From positions 62,001 through 126,000 of the forward strand of contig CAYTPW010000005.1 of assembly GCA_964439935.1 (NCBI GenBank): a DNA stretch of 64,000 bases, in the 5' to 3' direction. The stretch is from JABMQW01 sp964439935. Lineage in GTDB: Bacteria; Fidelibacterota; Marinisomatia; Marinisomatales; TCS56. The translations under genes and the position numbers were made by a program. Shown in pieces: positions 19,266 to 28,588 of the stretch (its first letter is position 1; each line of letters opens with the position of its first letter). The notes under the pieces are model-generated. The model was not told where the DNA came from. It saw nothing but the letters and a program-made list of their open reading frames with translations, and ran no database searches.

Positions 19266-21326
19266 ATGATACCCACTGTAGATGATTTAAAGAGCGCACC
19301 ACTTGCCCATCGCTGCAATGAATTGTTCAATCCACCGGGATTGACCAATTTTCTGGGTACGATACAAGTAGCAGAGGGTTTGACCGGCATTCGGAGTGTA
19401 AATTTTCCTCCATTTTGTGGTTCGGATTTAATAACCGCCGGTCTGTATCTTGATAACCGCTATTTCCCAACTCTAAATTTGCCGGTAACCTATACTTGGT
19501 ATCCGGATCGAATTAAACGATCCTGCGAATACAAAGGATTACTACTTGTTTCTGTTACCTCATTGGTAGTTGGCAAATCAGCGGTGATTATTCGATTATT
19601 AATCAAGAATCAACGCGGTACTGAAGCAGCTTTGCGATTGGGATTGCGTTTCCAGGGTGGCGTTACTCGATCTCTGAACAAATGGGCTGATTTCATGCCA
19701 CCCAGTGAGAATGATAATCAGGTGGAAATTGATGAATCCCGGAAAGCTCTGTTATTCACGGCGCGTCACAGTGAAGCCTGTATATTACAGGGTTTGGTCT
19801 CAGATTCAGTGGTTATGGATCGACAAGGAGGCAACATTTCAATTGTACTTCCCGCTGGATCAAGTAAAGAAATATCTATTATCTATATCTTAGGGCAAAC
19901 CGCCCAAACAGTTCAAACTGAATACGAAACCATTGCCAGTGATATTTCTGGTCAGTTACAGCGCAGTCGCTCATACTGGGATGCCGAGTTGAAAGCAGTT
20001 TTTACTCCCGGGAATAATCGCTATTCCGGATCATTGCCAGAATTGGAAATCGATGATACAGCCATTCAGAATTTATATAATACCGGTATTTTAGGGGTTA
20101 TTTATTTCAAACGCGACAATCCGTATTCAGTTTATGGGCGGGCATACGATACGCTATTACCGCGTTACTGGCAAACAGTTACATTTATCTGGGACTATTC
20201 ACTCAGTTCAAATGTTCATGCTCTCCTTGATCCGGAAGTTCTGCGAAAATATCTGGAATACTGGATGGGTAAAGATATCCATCAGCATTTTGGCACCGAT
20301 TATCTGACCGGAGGATTGGTGGGTCCTTGGTATTCCGTTAATGATTATGCCATGCTGCGAATGTCCAATGACTATCTGCGCTGGTCGGGAAAAACTGATT
20401 GGTTGGATCAGAACATATCGTTTGATCGATCTACAATCGATTATCTGGAGGAATACGCTGGTTATTGGCGCAATTTTAAATCTGATGCCGGGCTGGCTGA
20501 TTATGGTGGGATCGATAATCTGTTGGAGTGTGTGAGTACCTATGTCCATCAAATTGCCAGTTTGAACGCCGGCAATGTTTACAATCTCAGGTTTATCGCA
20601 GAATTACTAGCCGCCCGAGGTAAGAAAGATGAGGGCAATGTTTTACTAGCCGAAGCCGATGAATTATTAAATCGGATCCAGGAATTATATGTTAAAGGCG
20701 GTGGATTTTGGAAAGCACGCCAGCCCGATGGGCAGGAGACTGAAGTACGCCACTGTTATGATTTTATCACGGTGCTTAAAACGATTGAGCAGGATTTATC
20801 AGCTCAACAACGTACCGAAATGATGCACTATTTTATTGAAGAGCTCCAGACAAAAAACTGGATCAGAGCCTTATCACCTAAAGATCAGGATGCAATTTTC
20901 AGTGTGCGACCGGATCACCAGTGGAATGGAGCCTATCCGGCCTGGCCCGCACAAGCGGTGAGCGGACTATATCGACTGGGACATCCAGACTTGGCTTATG
21001 AATGGATGCAGGGGTTGGCTGAATCAGCCAACCAGGGTCCCTTTGGACAGGCGCATTTAGTAGAGACAGCTGCCCCACCGGAGGCTGGTGGTGCGCGAAA
21101 AGCTCACTATGAAATGCCCTATCTTACTGATTGGGCGGTCTCATCAGGTGGAAGCTGGGTGGATATCATTATCGAAGCCATTTTTGGAGTGAAGGCCAGT
21201 ATTTATAATGGGATCTCCGCTCAACCTCAATTTGGGCCTTTTGATTCAAATGCAGAATTACACAATTTAGCCTACCAGGGAAAACTATACAGCGTAAACC
21301 GAAACGGGATTAAACCAAGCGAATGA
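19266..21326 (+). CDS. Putative (alpha/alpha)6-barrel glycosidase (GH63/GH37-like)
   Basis: A 686-residue protein without a signal peptide. The N-terminal 240 residues are a beta-sandwich domain. The C-terminal 430 residues are a helical barrel with repeats typical of GH63/GH37/GH15-clan enzymes: TFIWDYSLSSNVHALLDPEV, GPWYSVNDYAML, ECVSTYVHQIASLNAG, RPDHQWNGAYPAWPAQAVSG. These include acidic residues at positions where inverting enzymes of this clan carry their acid (Asp in FIWDYS) and base (Glu near the C-terminus, in AHLVETAAPPEAGG). The likely role is cleaving an imported oligosaccharide in the cytosol. The specificity is not readable. It overlaps the next gene by an ATGA, indicating coupling. 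Chance of a non-hydrolytic role is moderate. Confidence 0.6.
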   Translation: MIPTVDDLKSAPLAHRCNELFNPPGLTNFLGTIQVAEGLTGIRSVNFPPFCGSDLITAGLYLDNRYFPTLNLPVTYTWYPDRIKRSCEYKGLLLVSVTSLVVGKSAVIIRLLIKNQRGTEAALRLGLRFQGGVTRSLNKWADFMPPSENDNQVEIDESRKALLFTARHSEACILQGLVSDSVVMDRQGGNISIVLPAGSSKEISIIYILGQTAQTVQTEYETIASDISGQLQRSRSYWDAELKAVFTPGNNRYSGSLPELEIDDTAIQNLYNTGILGVIYFKRDNPYSVYGRAYDTLLPRYWQTVTFIWDYSLSSNVHALLDPEVLRKYLEYWMGKDIHQHFGTDYLTGGLVGPWYSVNDYAMLRMSNDYLRWSGKTDWLDQNISFDRSTIDYLEEYAGYWRNFKSDAGLADYGGIDNLLECVSTYVHQIASLNAGNVYNLRFIAELLAARGKKDEGNVLLAEADELLNRIQELYVKGGGFWKARQPDGQETEVRHCYDFITVLKTIEQDLSAQQRTEMMHYFIEELQTKNWIRALSPKDQDAIFSVRPDHQWNGAYPAWPAQAVSGLYRLGHPDLAYEWMQGLAESANQGPFGQAHLVETAAPPEAGGARKAHYEMPYLTDWAVSSGGSWVDIIIEAIFGVKASIYNGISAQPQFGPFDSNAELHNLAYQGKLYSVNRNGIKPSE

Positions 21327-22660
21327 CCAGGATAATGATTATAAAAAGAAAAATCACATATTTGATTTGTATGCGATTGCGACAGCTTACGACAAGCCTG
21401 CTCATTGGATTGTTAATTCTGTCATTCAAATCCTGTTCAATATATACCCAAACGCAGAAGAATGTTAAGATGAATAAAATTACTGATACCAGATTCATTG
21501 ATTTTCAGCAGGAAATTGCCACCTTGAATGATCCTGCCGCGCGCCAGCGTATCGCGGATAGATTCATGGCAAAAATTGAGACTGGGAATTACCCGATTAT
21601 TGAAAATGATACAACCGTGGTTTTATTGTATCAGGGTGATGATGACGCCATATCCATAACCGGTGATATGAATGAGTGGGTGAAATCAATCCCTTACAAA
21701 AAGATACCCGGGACTGATCTTTTTTATCTGCGCCTTACAGTTGAACGGGATACCAGAATGGAGTATTGGCTGCTGCCCCAATCCGGTGCAATGTTTGCCA
21801 CTGATGAACTAAATCCTTATCAAGTTTGGAATGGCTTCGGCCCGGTGTCAGAGCTGGCTATGCCCGGCTACCAGCGTCATCCTTATTTCGATGAATTTAA
21901 ATTTGGTAAAAAATGGGACCCTGTTTCCCTGGATGTGTTTGAAATGCCGCCGGGAATTCTGGATTATTCGCGTCAAATTCATGTTTATCTACCACCTGGC
22001 TATGAACAGGGGACAGGTGAATATCCGACAATATATATACAGGATGGTCTTGATTATGTGGAGTACGCAATCGTACCTGGTGTTCTCGATCGTTTGATTG
22101 CCGATAAAAAAATCAAACCGTTAATAGCTGTTTTTGTTACTCCACCTAATCGTCACTTACCAGAAATGCCAAATCGAATGACCGAATATGGAATGAATGA
22201 TGATTATGTGGATTTCATGTGTGATGAACTGATTCCAGCGATTGACTCTCGTTATCGGGCAATTAATTCAGCTGCATCGCGGTTGGTTGTTGGTGATTCA
22301 TACGGCGGTTTGATTTCCTTGTATATTGGCTTTAAGCGGCCGGATATATTTGGCCTGGCTTATAGTCAATCAGGGTACCATTCATTCCAGGATGACAGGA
22401 TAATTAAGCAGTTTAAAGCTGCCGATAAACAACCATTGAGATTATATGTCGATGTTGGAAAATATGAGCATTATATAGGTGGTGATCTGCTACCAGCCAG
22501 TGATGTCGATTTCCTGGCTGCAAATCGTAGATTGAATATGGTCCTGGAAACAAAGGATTATGACATTGTTTATCGTGAGTATCCTGAAGGTCATACCTGG
22601 GGCAATTGGCGCCGTCATCTGATCGATGCCCTGATCCATTTTTTTGGGGTAGATGAATGA
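21323..22660 (+). CDS. Exported esterase of the enterochelin esterase (Fes/esterase D) type
   Basis: The first 45 residues contain a hydrophobic signal sequence; ATG 21335 or 21371 are alternative starts. Residues about 95-180 form a CBM48/E-set-like sandwich (VVLLYQGDDDAISITGDMNEW). The rest is an alpha/beta hydrolase with the nucleophile in VVGDSYGGLISL (G-x-S-x-G) and a terminal catalytic His in EGHTWGNWR. Relatives hydrolyse ferric enterobactin or acyl esters on sugars, such as feruloyl or acetyl groups on polysaccharides. Inside this glycan locus a carbohydrate-ester role is more likely than siderophore release, since no siderophore genes are present. It overlaps the preceding glycosidase by four bases and the following ROK gene is coupled to it. 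Confidence 0.82.
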   Translation: MTRIMIIKRKITYLICMRLRQLTTSLLIGLLILSFKSCSIYTQTQKNVKMNKITDTRFIDFQQEIATLNDPAARQRIADRFMAKIETGNYPIIENDTTVVLLYQGDDDAISITGDMNEWVKSIPYKKIPGTDLFYLRLTVERDTRMEYWLLPQSGAMFATDELNPYQVWNGFGPVSELAMPGYQRHPYFDEFKFGKKWDPVSLDVFEMPPGILDYSRQIHVYLPPGYEQGTGEYPTIYIQDGLDYVEYAIVPGVLDRLIADKKIKPLIAVFVTPPNRHLPEMPNRMTEYGMNDDYVDFMCDELIPAIDSRYRAINSAASRLVVGDSYGGLISLYIGFKRPDIFGLAYSQSGYHSFQDDRIIKQFKAADKQPLRLYVDVGKYEHYIGGDLLPASDVDFLAANRRLNMVLETKDYDIVYREYPEGHTWGNWRRHLIDALIHFFGVDE

Positions 22661-22666
22661 GGAGGA
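22661..22666 (+). promoter_or_regulatory. Ribosome binding site for the ROK kinase
   Basis: GGAGGA seven bases upstream of ATG 22674 favours that start over the in-frame ATG at 22653, which would put an unrelated MNEEEPG on the protein. Confidence 0.7.
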
Positions 22667-22673
22667 ACCCGGA

Positions 22674-23585
22674 ATGCGAATAGGGATAGATTTTGGCGGC
22701 ACAAATGTTAAAATGGGTATTTTTGAAGAGGATGGAGCGGAGATTCGATTCGAAGAATTCAAAGTGAAAGAACTGGAAGCTGCCGATGAATTTGTTCCCG
22801 CTCTGATCACACGGGTAATCCAGTTTGTTCAGGGTCAAGCCTTGAGTAGCGGCGGTCTGGCCTCCAAGGGTTTGGTAGATCGCAATCAAGGTATTATTCT
22901 TGATGATATCGGAGCGGGCACATTGCTGGGTGAATTAAATATCAGGGATGAGTTTCAAAGTGCTTTGGGTATCCCTTTCATCGTTGATAACGATGCCCGC
23001 GCTTACGCCTGGGGCGAGGCCGCATTCGGTGCTGGTCGGGGATATGATACCATTGTATGTATGACGCTGGGAACCGGGCTGGGCTGTGCCCTGGTAAAAG
23101 ATGGACAACCATATGAAGGCTCCGATCCTTTAGGTGGATTACTGGGTGGTCATATCAGCATAGATCGAAACGGTTCCCACTGCTCTTGTGGGAATACTGG
23201 CTGTCTCGAGTTATTTTGTTCGGCCACCGCGTTGCATAAAATGATTCGCAGCCAGCATAGTGAATTATTGGGTCCCGCCGATCCTTTGCCGATTTACTTC
23301 CAGTCTGCTGCCGAGCGGAAACAACCTTATTGGGATACTTTCCGGAAATTTCAGCTCAATCTTGCAATTGGAATTGTGAATGTGATACACGCCTATGGCC
23401 CGGAGGCCGTAATTCTTGGCGGTGGCGTCATGAATAGTGCTGATGTAATTATACCGGGTGTGGCCAAACTGGTTAAAGAAATGGGCTGGACTTACCCTCG
23501 GGGTAAAGTAAAAATTTTGGCTTCTGAACTTGGCAACCATGCAGCTGCTAAGGGTATCGCTTTTCACCCATTACTCCAGCTGTGA
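22674..23585 (+). CDS. ROK-family sugar kinase
   Basis: The protein begins exactly at the ATP-phosphate motif MRIGIDFGGTNVKMG. It contains the sugar-binding and catalytic VDNDARAYAWGEA motif (the Asp in DNDA is the expected general base), LGTGLGCALV, and the ROK zinc site with CSCGNTGC, then ILGGGVMN. Such proteins phosphorylate glucose, mannose, N-acetylmannosamine or similar hexoses with ATP. It is followed 27 bases later by a mannose-6-phosphate isomerase, which points to mannose as substrate. There is no N-terminal helix-turn-helix, so it is a kinase rather than a ROK repressor. Length (303 residues) is typical. Confidence 0.88.
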   Translation: MRIGIDFGGTNVKMGIFEEDGAEIRFEEFKVKELEAADEFVPALITRVIQFVQGQALSSGGLASKGLVDRNQGIILDDIGAGTLLGELNIRDEFQSALGIPFIVDNDARAYAWGEAAFGAGRGYDTIVCMTLGTGLGCALVKDGQPYEGSDPLGGLLGGHISIDRNGSHCSCGNTGCLELFCSATALHKMIRSQHSELLGPADPLPIYFQSAAERKQPYWDTFRKFQLNLAIGIVNVIHAYGPEAVILGGGVMNSADVIIPGVAKLVKEMGWTYPRGKVKILASELGNHAAAKGIAFHPLLQL

Positions 23586-23612
23586 TGACTATGGAAATGA
23601 TAACTGGGTATA

Positions 23613-25457
23613 ATGGATAAATTCTCTAATATGGATCCGCTACAAGCTCCATTACCCGCCGAGTTGAAGGAATATTCCCGGGGATTATACAACTGTTTTC
23701 CAACGTTCCCGCTTGATGATAATATTATTTCTGAGAGTTATCAAAGTCTGGCCGAAACAGCTCAGACGCTTATTGAACAGGGTACAAGGGTTTTAGTAAT
23801 TGATGGTTACTATGGTATTGACTGGAATACTTTTCAGCGGGTACTGACGGAAAACCTAACCAAGCATGAGGTGAAATCCGACTGGCTGTCAGTAGCTGAT
23901 TGTTACCGAGAGCAGGAAGCAATTGACCAAACCATTCAACCATTTCTGGGAGGTGATGATCCACTGTTTGGTACGCACTATCCCTTTGGGATGGAATTGT
24001 ATTTTAATGTCAAAAAAATCGGGGAACTGCGGATCAGATCATCTATGTTGAGGGACAAAGAACCGGATACTCTGACGATCATATACGGATCCGGAGCCAG
24101 TTTGATTGAACAATGGGATCAACTCTGGTACATCGATATACCGAAAGATATTTTACAGGAGCGAGTGCGAGCTGAGAACCTGCCCAATTTAGCTGTAACA
24201 GATACTGGCACATTTAGAGAATTTTACAGGCGGGCATATTTCATCGATTGGCCGGCACAAAACCGACAGAAGCAACGCAATTTACCTGAGATTGATTTAT
24301 TAATTGATCTGCAGATCCCGAAAAATCCGACATCAATTCGCGGTTCGGCATTCCGGCGGGCCTTACACATGATCTCAGAAGTACCATTTCGGGTTCGCCC
24401 CTGGTTTTATCCTGGTCCCTGGGGTGGCAAATATATGCAGGGTCATATGGGTTTGGACCCGGCACAACCCAATTTTGCCTGGTCGTTTGAATTGATTGTA
24501 CCCGAAAACGGGATTGTACTGGCAAGTAGTGGGGTGCGACTTGAATTTTCCTTCGATTTTCTGATGTTCCAGGAAAATCATCGGATTCTGGGTAACACTG
24601 CAGCGCAGCGATTTCAGTATGAATGGCCCATTCGGTTGGATTATCTGGATACGATTGATGGGGGGAATCTATCGACTCAGATTCATCCGCGACCGAACTA
24701 TATCCGAAAACATTTTGGTGAAACTTATACCCAGGATGAGACCTATTATATCGCCAATACCAAACCGGAAGCTCGGGTTTATGTTGGACTGACGGAAGAC
24801 TGTGATTTGGTAGAATTTCAGGAGGAATTGGAAAGATCCACTCGTACTGGTAGTTCGATCGATATTGATAAGTATGTAAACAGTGTGCCGGTGAAACCCC
24901 ATGATTTGATAATGATACCCAATGGTACCGTACATTGCAGTGGGATTGGGAATCTGGTATTGGAGATCAGCGCAACCCCGTACATATTCACTTTTAAGCT
25001 TTATGACTACCTGCGCCGTGACCTGGATGGAAACTTGCGTCCGATAAATCTTAAACGTGCTTTTGCCAATATCCGACCTGATCGTCGGACTGAATTCATA
25101 AATAATAATTATTTAGCAAAGCCACGGTTGTTGCGCAAAGGCAACGACTGGACTGAATATGTATTATATGATCGGCCGGAAACCTTTTACATAATCAATC
25201 GTCTGGAATTTGGCACAACGGTTGATCTGGAAACTGAAGGAAATGCATTTGCAGTAAATCTGGTGGATGGTGAATGGATAGATGTTATAACCAGTAACGG
25301 TTTCAACACCAGCCTGGCCCGGTTTGAGTCGATGATTATTCCAGCAGCCACTGGTAATTTCCAGGTGGTAAACCGAGGTGAATCCGCCTGCCAGCTTATA
25401 TTAGTTTATATTCGATCAGATATTGGAGGGCATGGTGTTCTTAATAATCCAAAGTAA
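23613..25457 (+). CDS. Class I mannose-6-phosphate isomerase-like protein with N-terminal kinase-like domain
   Basis: The C-terminal half (residues about 250-610) is a type I phosphomannose isomerase-like cupin. It shows the zinc-site STQIHPRPNYIRKHFGE segment, the ETYYI segment and VPVKPHDLIMIPNGTVHCSG, where the last His and preceding acidic residues would complete metal binding. The first 230 residues resemble the NMP/uridine kinase fold (LVIDGYYGIDW, then DIPKDILQERV) but no intact Walker A P-loop is visible, so kinase activity is doubtful. Long two-part isomerases of this size are known in related bacteria. The expected reaction is mannose-6-phosphate to fructose-6-phosphate, channelling mannose into glycolysis just after the ROK kinase step. 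Confidence 0.75.
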   Translation: MDKFSNMDPLQAPLPAELKEYSRGLYNCFPTFPLDDNIISESYQSLAETAQTLIEQGTRVLVIDGYYGIDWNTFQRVLTENLTKHEVKSDWLSVADCYREQEAIDQTIQPFLGGDDPLFGTHYPFGMELYFNVKKIGELRIRSSMLRDKEPDTLTIIYGSGASLIEQWDQLWYIDIPKDILQERVRAENLPNLAVTDTGTFREFYRRAYFIDWPAQNRQKQRNLPEIDLLIDLQIPKNPTSIRGSAFRRALHMISEVPFRVRPWFYPGPWGGKYMQGHMGLDPAQPNFAWSFELIVPENGIVLASSGVRLEFSFDFLMFQENHRILGNTAAQRFQYEWPIRLDYLDTIDGGNLSTQIHPRPNYIRKHFGETYTQDETYYIANTKPEARVYVGLTEDCDLVEFQEELERSTRTGSSIDIDKYVNSVPVKPHDLIMIPNGTVHCSGIGNLVLEISATPYIFTFKLYDYLRRDLDGNLRPINLKRAFANIRPDRRTEFINNNYLAKPRLLRKGNDWTEYVLYDRPETFYIINRLEFGTTVDLETEGNAFAVNLVDGEWIDVITSNGFNTSLARFESMIIPAATGNFQVVNRGESACQLILVYIRSDIGGHGVLNNPK

Positions 25458-25487
25458 TTACCGGATACGGAAAGGATTATCAATTAA

Positions 25488-26591
25488 ATGACTAAATCTG
25501 AGCCGAATACATCATTTGTCAGTCTGAAAGGAATTGACAAATATTATGGTAAAACTGCGGTAATCCATAATATCAACCTGGATGTCTGGCAAGGTGAATT
25601 TTTGGTGCTGGTCGGTCCTTCAGGGTGTGGAAAATCAACAACATTACGCATAATAGCAGGCCTGGAAGAAATTTCCCATGGAGAATTATTCATAAATGGG
25701 CAATTGATGAATGATGTGGCACCCAAGGATCGCGATATTGCCATGGTATTTCAGAATTACGCATTGTATCCCCATATGACAGTCTATAAAAATATGGCTT
25801 TCGGATTGAAATTACGGAAATACACAACTGCAGAAATTGATCGACGAGTATCCGAAGCGGCCGCTATTCTTGAGATTGATGATTATCTGGATCGCCGCCC
25901 GAAGGACTTATCAGGAGGAGAGCGGCAACGAGTTGCCCTTGGCCGGGCTATTGTTCGTAAACCAAATGTTTTTCTGTTCGATGAACCGTTATCAAATTTG
26001 GACGCTAAACTAAGAATTCAGATGCGGGCCGAGATTAAGAAACTGCATAAGCGTTTACAGACAACCATGATTTACGTGACTCATGATCAAGTTGAAGCCA
26101 TGACAATGGGCGACCGGGTTGTGGTGATGGAGGCCGGTTATATCCGTCAGATCGGTTCACCTCTGACCATCTATAAAAAACCGGAGCGGCAATTTGTAGC
26201 TGGTTTCATTGGTTCACCACCGATGAATTTTTTCGAAGCGATTATTGATTCCAGTCCGGACTTGCGAATAAATGCGGATTCATTTTTCATTTCCTTACCG
26301 GATTCACTGCAAAAAAACTTACTACAGCTGCAAGGTCGAGAAGTTAGTGTAGGCATCCGGCCGGAAGATTTCATAATCGTTGATAAACCAGGCGAAATCA
26401 GCGCTATAGTTGAAGTTGTAGAACTCATGGGTAGTGATACTAACCTGCACCTGCGAGCCGGTGACTGGACATTCGTGGTTCGAACAACATCTGATCGGAA
26501 TCATTCAATTGGTGATGAGGTCAACCTTCAAGTAAAACCGGATAAACTCCATCTATTTTCAGCTGAAAACGGTGAGCGATTAATTGATTGA
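25488..26591 (+). CDS. Carbohydrate ABC transporter ATP-binding protein (MsmX/UgpC type)
   Basis: A 367-residue CUT1-type ATPase. Motifs seen: Walker A GPSGCGKST (43-51), Q-loop QNYALYPHM, ABC signature LSGGERQRVALGRA, Walker B NVFLFDEPLSNLDA, H-loop TMIYVTHDQ. The C-terminal part carries the TOBE/OB fold with VSVGIRPEDF and ends in the usual LHLF. It energises sugar import and is the natural partner of the two permeases at 11928 and 12848, although 12 kb separates them within the same directional block. Such ATPases are sometimes shared among several importers. Confidence 0.93.
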   Translation: MTKSEPNTSFVSLKGIDKYYGKTAVIHNINLDVWQGEFLVLVGPSGCGKSTTLRIIAGLEEISHGELFINGQLMNDVAPKDRDIAMVFQNYALYPHMTVYKNMAFGLKLRKYTTAEIDRRVSEAAAILEIDDYLDRRPKDLSGGERQRVALGRAIVRKPNVFLFDEPLSNLDAKLRIQMRAEIKKLHKRLQTTMIYVTHDQVEAMTMGDRVVVMEAGYIRQIGSPLTIYKKPERQFVAGFIGSPPMNFFEAIIDSSPDLRINADSFFISLPDSLQKNLLQLQGREVSVGIRPEDFIIVDKPGEISAIVEVVELMGSDTNLHLRAGDWTFVVRTTSDRNHSIGDEVNLQVKPDKLHLFSAENGERLID

Positions 26592-26607
26592 TCTGGATAA
26601 TTGGGAG

Positions 26608-28569
26608 ATGAGACAGGTGAGAATTTCCTCAATGATTTTTGCACTGATGCTGGTTTTTTCCGGCTGTCAATTTGACCAAATCGACCTGCCCGTTTCGTCA
26701 CAACCGGGTGAAATCATTGATATATCGGTTGTCATATCGGACAGTATTGATGAGACCAATAATCCCCACCGGGGTGTGTTGTGTGTACTGCTGCCAGAGG
26801 ACTGGGCGATAATATCGGCGAACTATAACAGTACTGTAGGTTCTGGCAATATGGAGCTCACAGCAGCTTGGGCTGATTCAGCAGAAGCTTGTTATCCGGC
26901 AATTGAATTTGAGACAGGAATGGCCTGGCAGGCTTTGGTATCGGATACAGGTTATACATATTCCGACACTCCATCAGTAACAATTGAGATCTCAATTCAA
27001 GTGAGCAATACAGAAGGTTGCTTCGATCTTGCTTTTTTGGCCACGAAGGCAACGCAAGATTTGATTTGCCTTGGTGCTTCACCGTTTTCATATCCTCACC
27101 GGATTGGTGTACCCGACAGCTGTGGTACTCCGGAGGGAGCGTATGTTGAGCCAGCAACAGATTGGAGTGACCTTTTAGATCAAACATCGGGTTGGACCGG
27201 GTCAGATGCCGCCTATTCGATTCCTTTGTCGGGCTATGATAATCCAGGTGGCATTGATTTTCAGGGAAGCATTTTTGTCTTTGGTGACACTTTTATCGGG
27301 GAAGTTGATTCCAACGACCAGCGCTATGACTTTTCCATGATCCGCAATACGATAGCATATTTGCCAACTATCAATCCGGATCGTGACAGTATTGATTTTA
27401 TCTGGGACACAACCAATTCCGGAAATCCAACTGCCCTGTTTACAGCCAATACACCTGATTCGGAACCGGGAGACTGGATCTGGCCTATGGATGGTATTGC
27501 TATAGCTGATTCGGTTTTCGTTTATGGGCTCCGTTTACATGAAGAAGGTACAGGAATATTTGGATTTAAGGTTGTCGGTGTGACGCTTATATCGTTCGTC
27601 ATGGATTCGACCAATTCCATCAGTGGTCTGAGACATGTGGATGCACCGTTATTTTATGCTGACAGTATTGCTGGCACCCATACTGTTTTCGGGCAGGCAG
27701 TGATGCCGATGACAGTTGAATCCGGTAATCCCAATCCGGATGGTTATATTTATATCTACGGACCAGAAAGTGGGGCCGGACAGAAAAAACTTATGGCAGC
27801 CCGTATATTACCCGAGCATATCAGTGATTTCGATCAATATCGATTTTGGGATGGAGTTACCTGGTCAGCTGATATTACTTCTGCAGTTGAATTGACCAGG
27901 GGTATCTCCCAGGAATTCAGTGTGACTCCATTGGACGATGGTCAATTCATTGTGGTTTATATATTGGGCTCACAGGTGACAGTTCGTTTTGGAGACAGTC
28001 CAACGGGACCTTTCAGAATCTATCAAAATATATATGATTGTCCGGAGACTTTCAATGATCCCAACATCATGGTCTACAATGCAAAGGCTCACCCCCATCT
28101 CTCGCAACCAGGCCAATTACTTATCAGTTATAATGTTAATACTTTTAGTCTGAGTGATTTAATTAATCATGCAGACATATACCGGCCCCGTTTTGTCACC
28201 TTGTTCTTCGACACTACATCAATAAATCTGGTAGAAACTCGGACTCACATTCCAGAAGCAGTCGTTCTCCATCAGAATTATCCCAATCCCTTTAATTCGT
28301 CAACCAGGATTGCTTATTCGTTGGATCAGCGTTCGGATGTAAAACTGGCCATTTATGATTTATTGGGCCGGGAAGTGCGATCATTGCTGTCAACGACACG
28401 GGAACCCGGTGAATGGAGTATAGCTTGGGATGGTCTGAATAATGAGGGACAGGAAGTCAGTGCCGGAATATATCTATGTCAAATCAGAGTAACAGGTTTG
28501 TCGGCCATTAATGCCAGTAATAAAAAGCGTGCAAGACTGGAAAATCGGAAAATGATCTTATTAAAATAA
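26608..28569 (+). CDS. Lipoprotein with DUF4185-like propeller (copy 3) and type-A-like sorting tail
   Basis: The signal peptide ends in the lipobox LVFSGC (Cys20). Residues 25-175 are homologous to the N-terminal domain of the lipoprotein at 17208, with shared GVLCVLLPEDW pattern. Residues about 185-545 are the propeller, with GWTGSDAAYSIPL, FVFGDTFIGE and VYNAKAHPHLSQPG. The tail (about 550-653) is HQNYPNPFNSSTRIAYSL plus a FlgD-like fold ending RKMILLK. A longer TTG start at 26584 overlaps the ABC gene, but ATG 26608 gives a normal lipoprotein signal. It thus joins the two otherwise separate modules of the locus in one surface protein. Function is likely glycan binding or hydrolysis at the cell surface, by inference only. 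Confidence 0.65.
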   Translation: MRQVRISSMIFALMLVFSGCQFDQIDLPVSSQPGEIIDISVVISDSIDETNNPHRGVLCVLLPEDWAIISANYNSTVGSGNMELTAAWADSAEACYPAIEFETGMAWQALVSDTGYTYSDTPSVTIEISIQVSNTEGCFDLAFLATKATQDLICLGASPFSYPHRIGVPDSCGTPEGAYVEPATDWSDLLDQTSGWTGSDAAYSIPLSGYDNPGGIDFQGSIFVFGDTFIGEVDSNDQRYDFSMIRNTIAYLPTINPDRDSIDFIWDTTNSGNPTALFTANTPDSEPGDWIWPMDGIAIADSVFVYGLRLHEEGTGIFGFKVVGVTLISFVMDSTNSISGLRHVDAPLFYADSIAGTHTVFGQAVMPMTVESGNPNPDGYIYIYGPESGAGQKKLMAARILPEHISDFDQYRFWDGVTWSADITSAVELTRGISQEFSVTPLDDGQFIVVYILGSQVTVRFGDSPTGPFRIYQNIYDCPETFNDPNIMVYNAKAHPHLSQPGQLLISYNVNTFSLSDLINHADIYRPRFVTLFFDTTSINLVETRTHIPEAVVLHQNYPNPFNSSTRIAYSLDQRSDVKLAIYDLLGREVRSLLSTTREPGEWSIAWDGLNNEGQEVSAGIYLCQIRVTGLSAINASNKKRARLENRKMILLK

Positions 28570-28588
28570 TTGAAATTGAACCTGGCGA

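Noticed and set aside
21323..22660. Siderophore (enterobactin) esterase function
   Set aside because: No siderophore synthesis or uptake genes accompany it, and all neighbours are glycan genes.
22413..22889. A 158-codon minus-strand frame across the esterase/ROK junction
   Set aside because: Both overlapping plus-strand genes have clear conserved motifs, and this frame has none.
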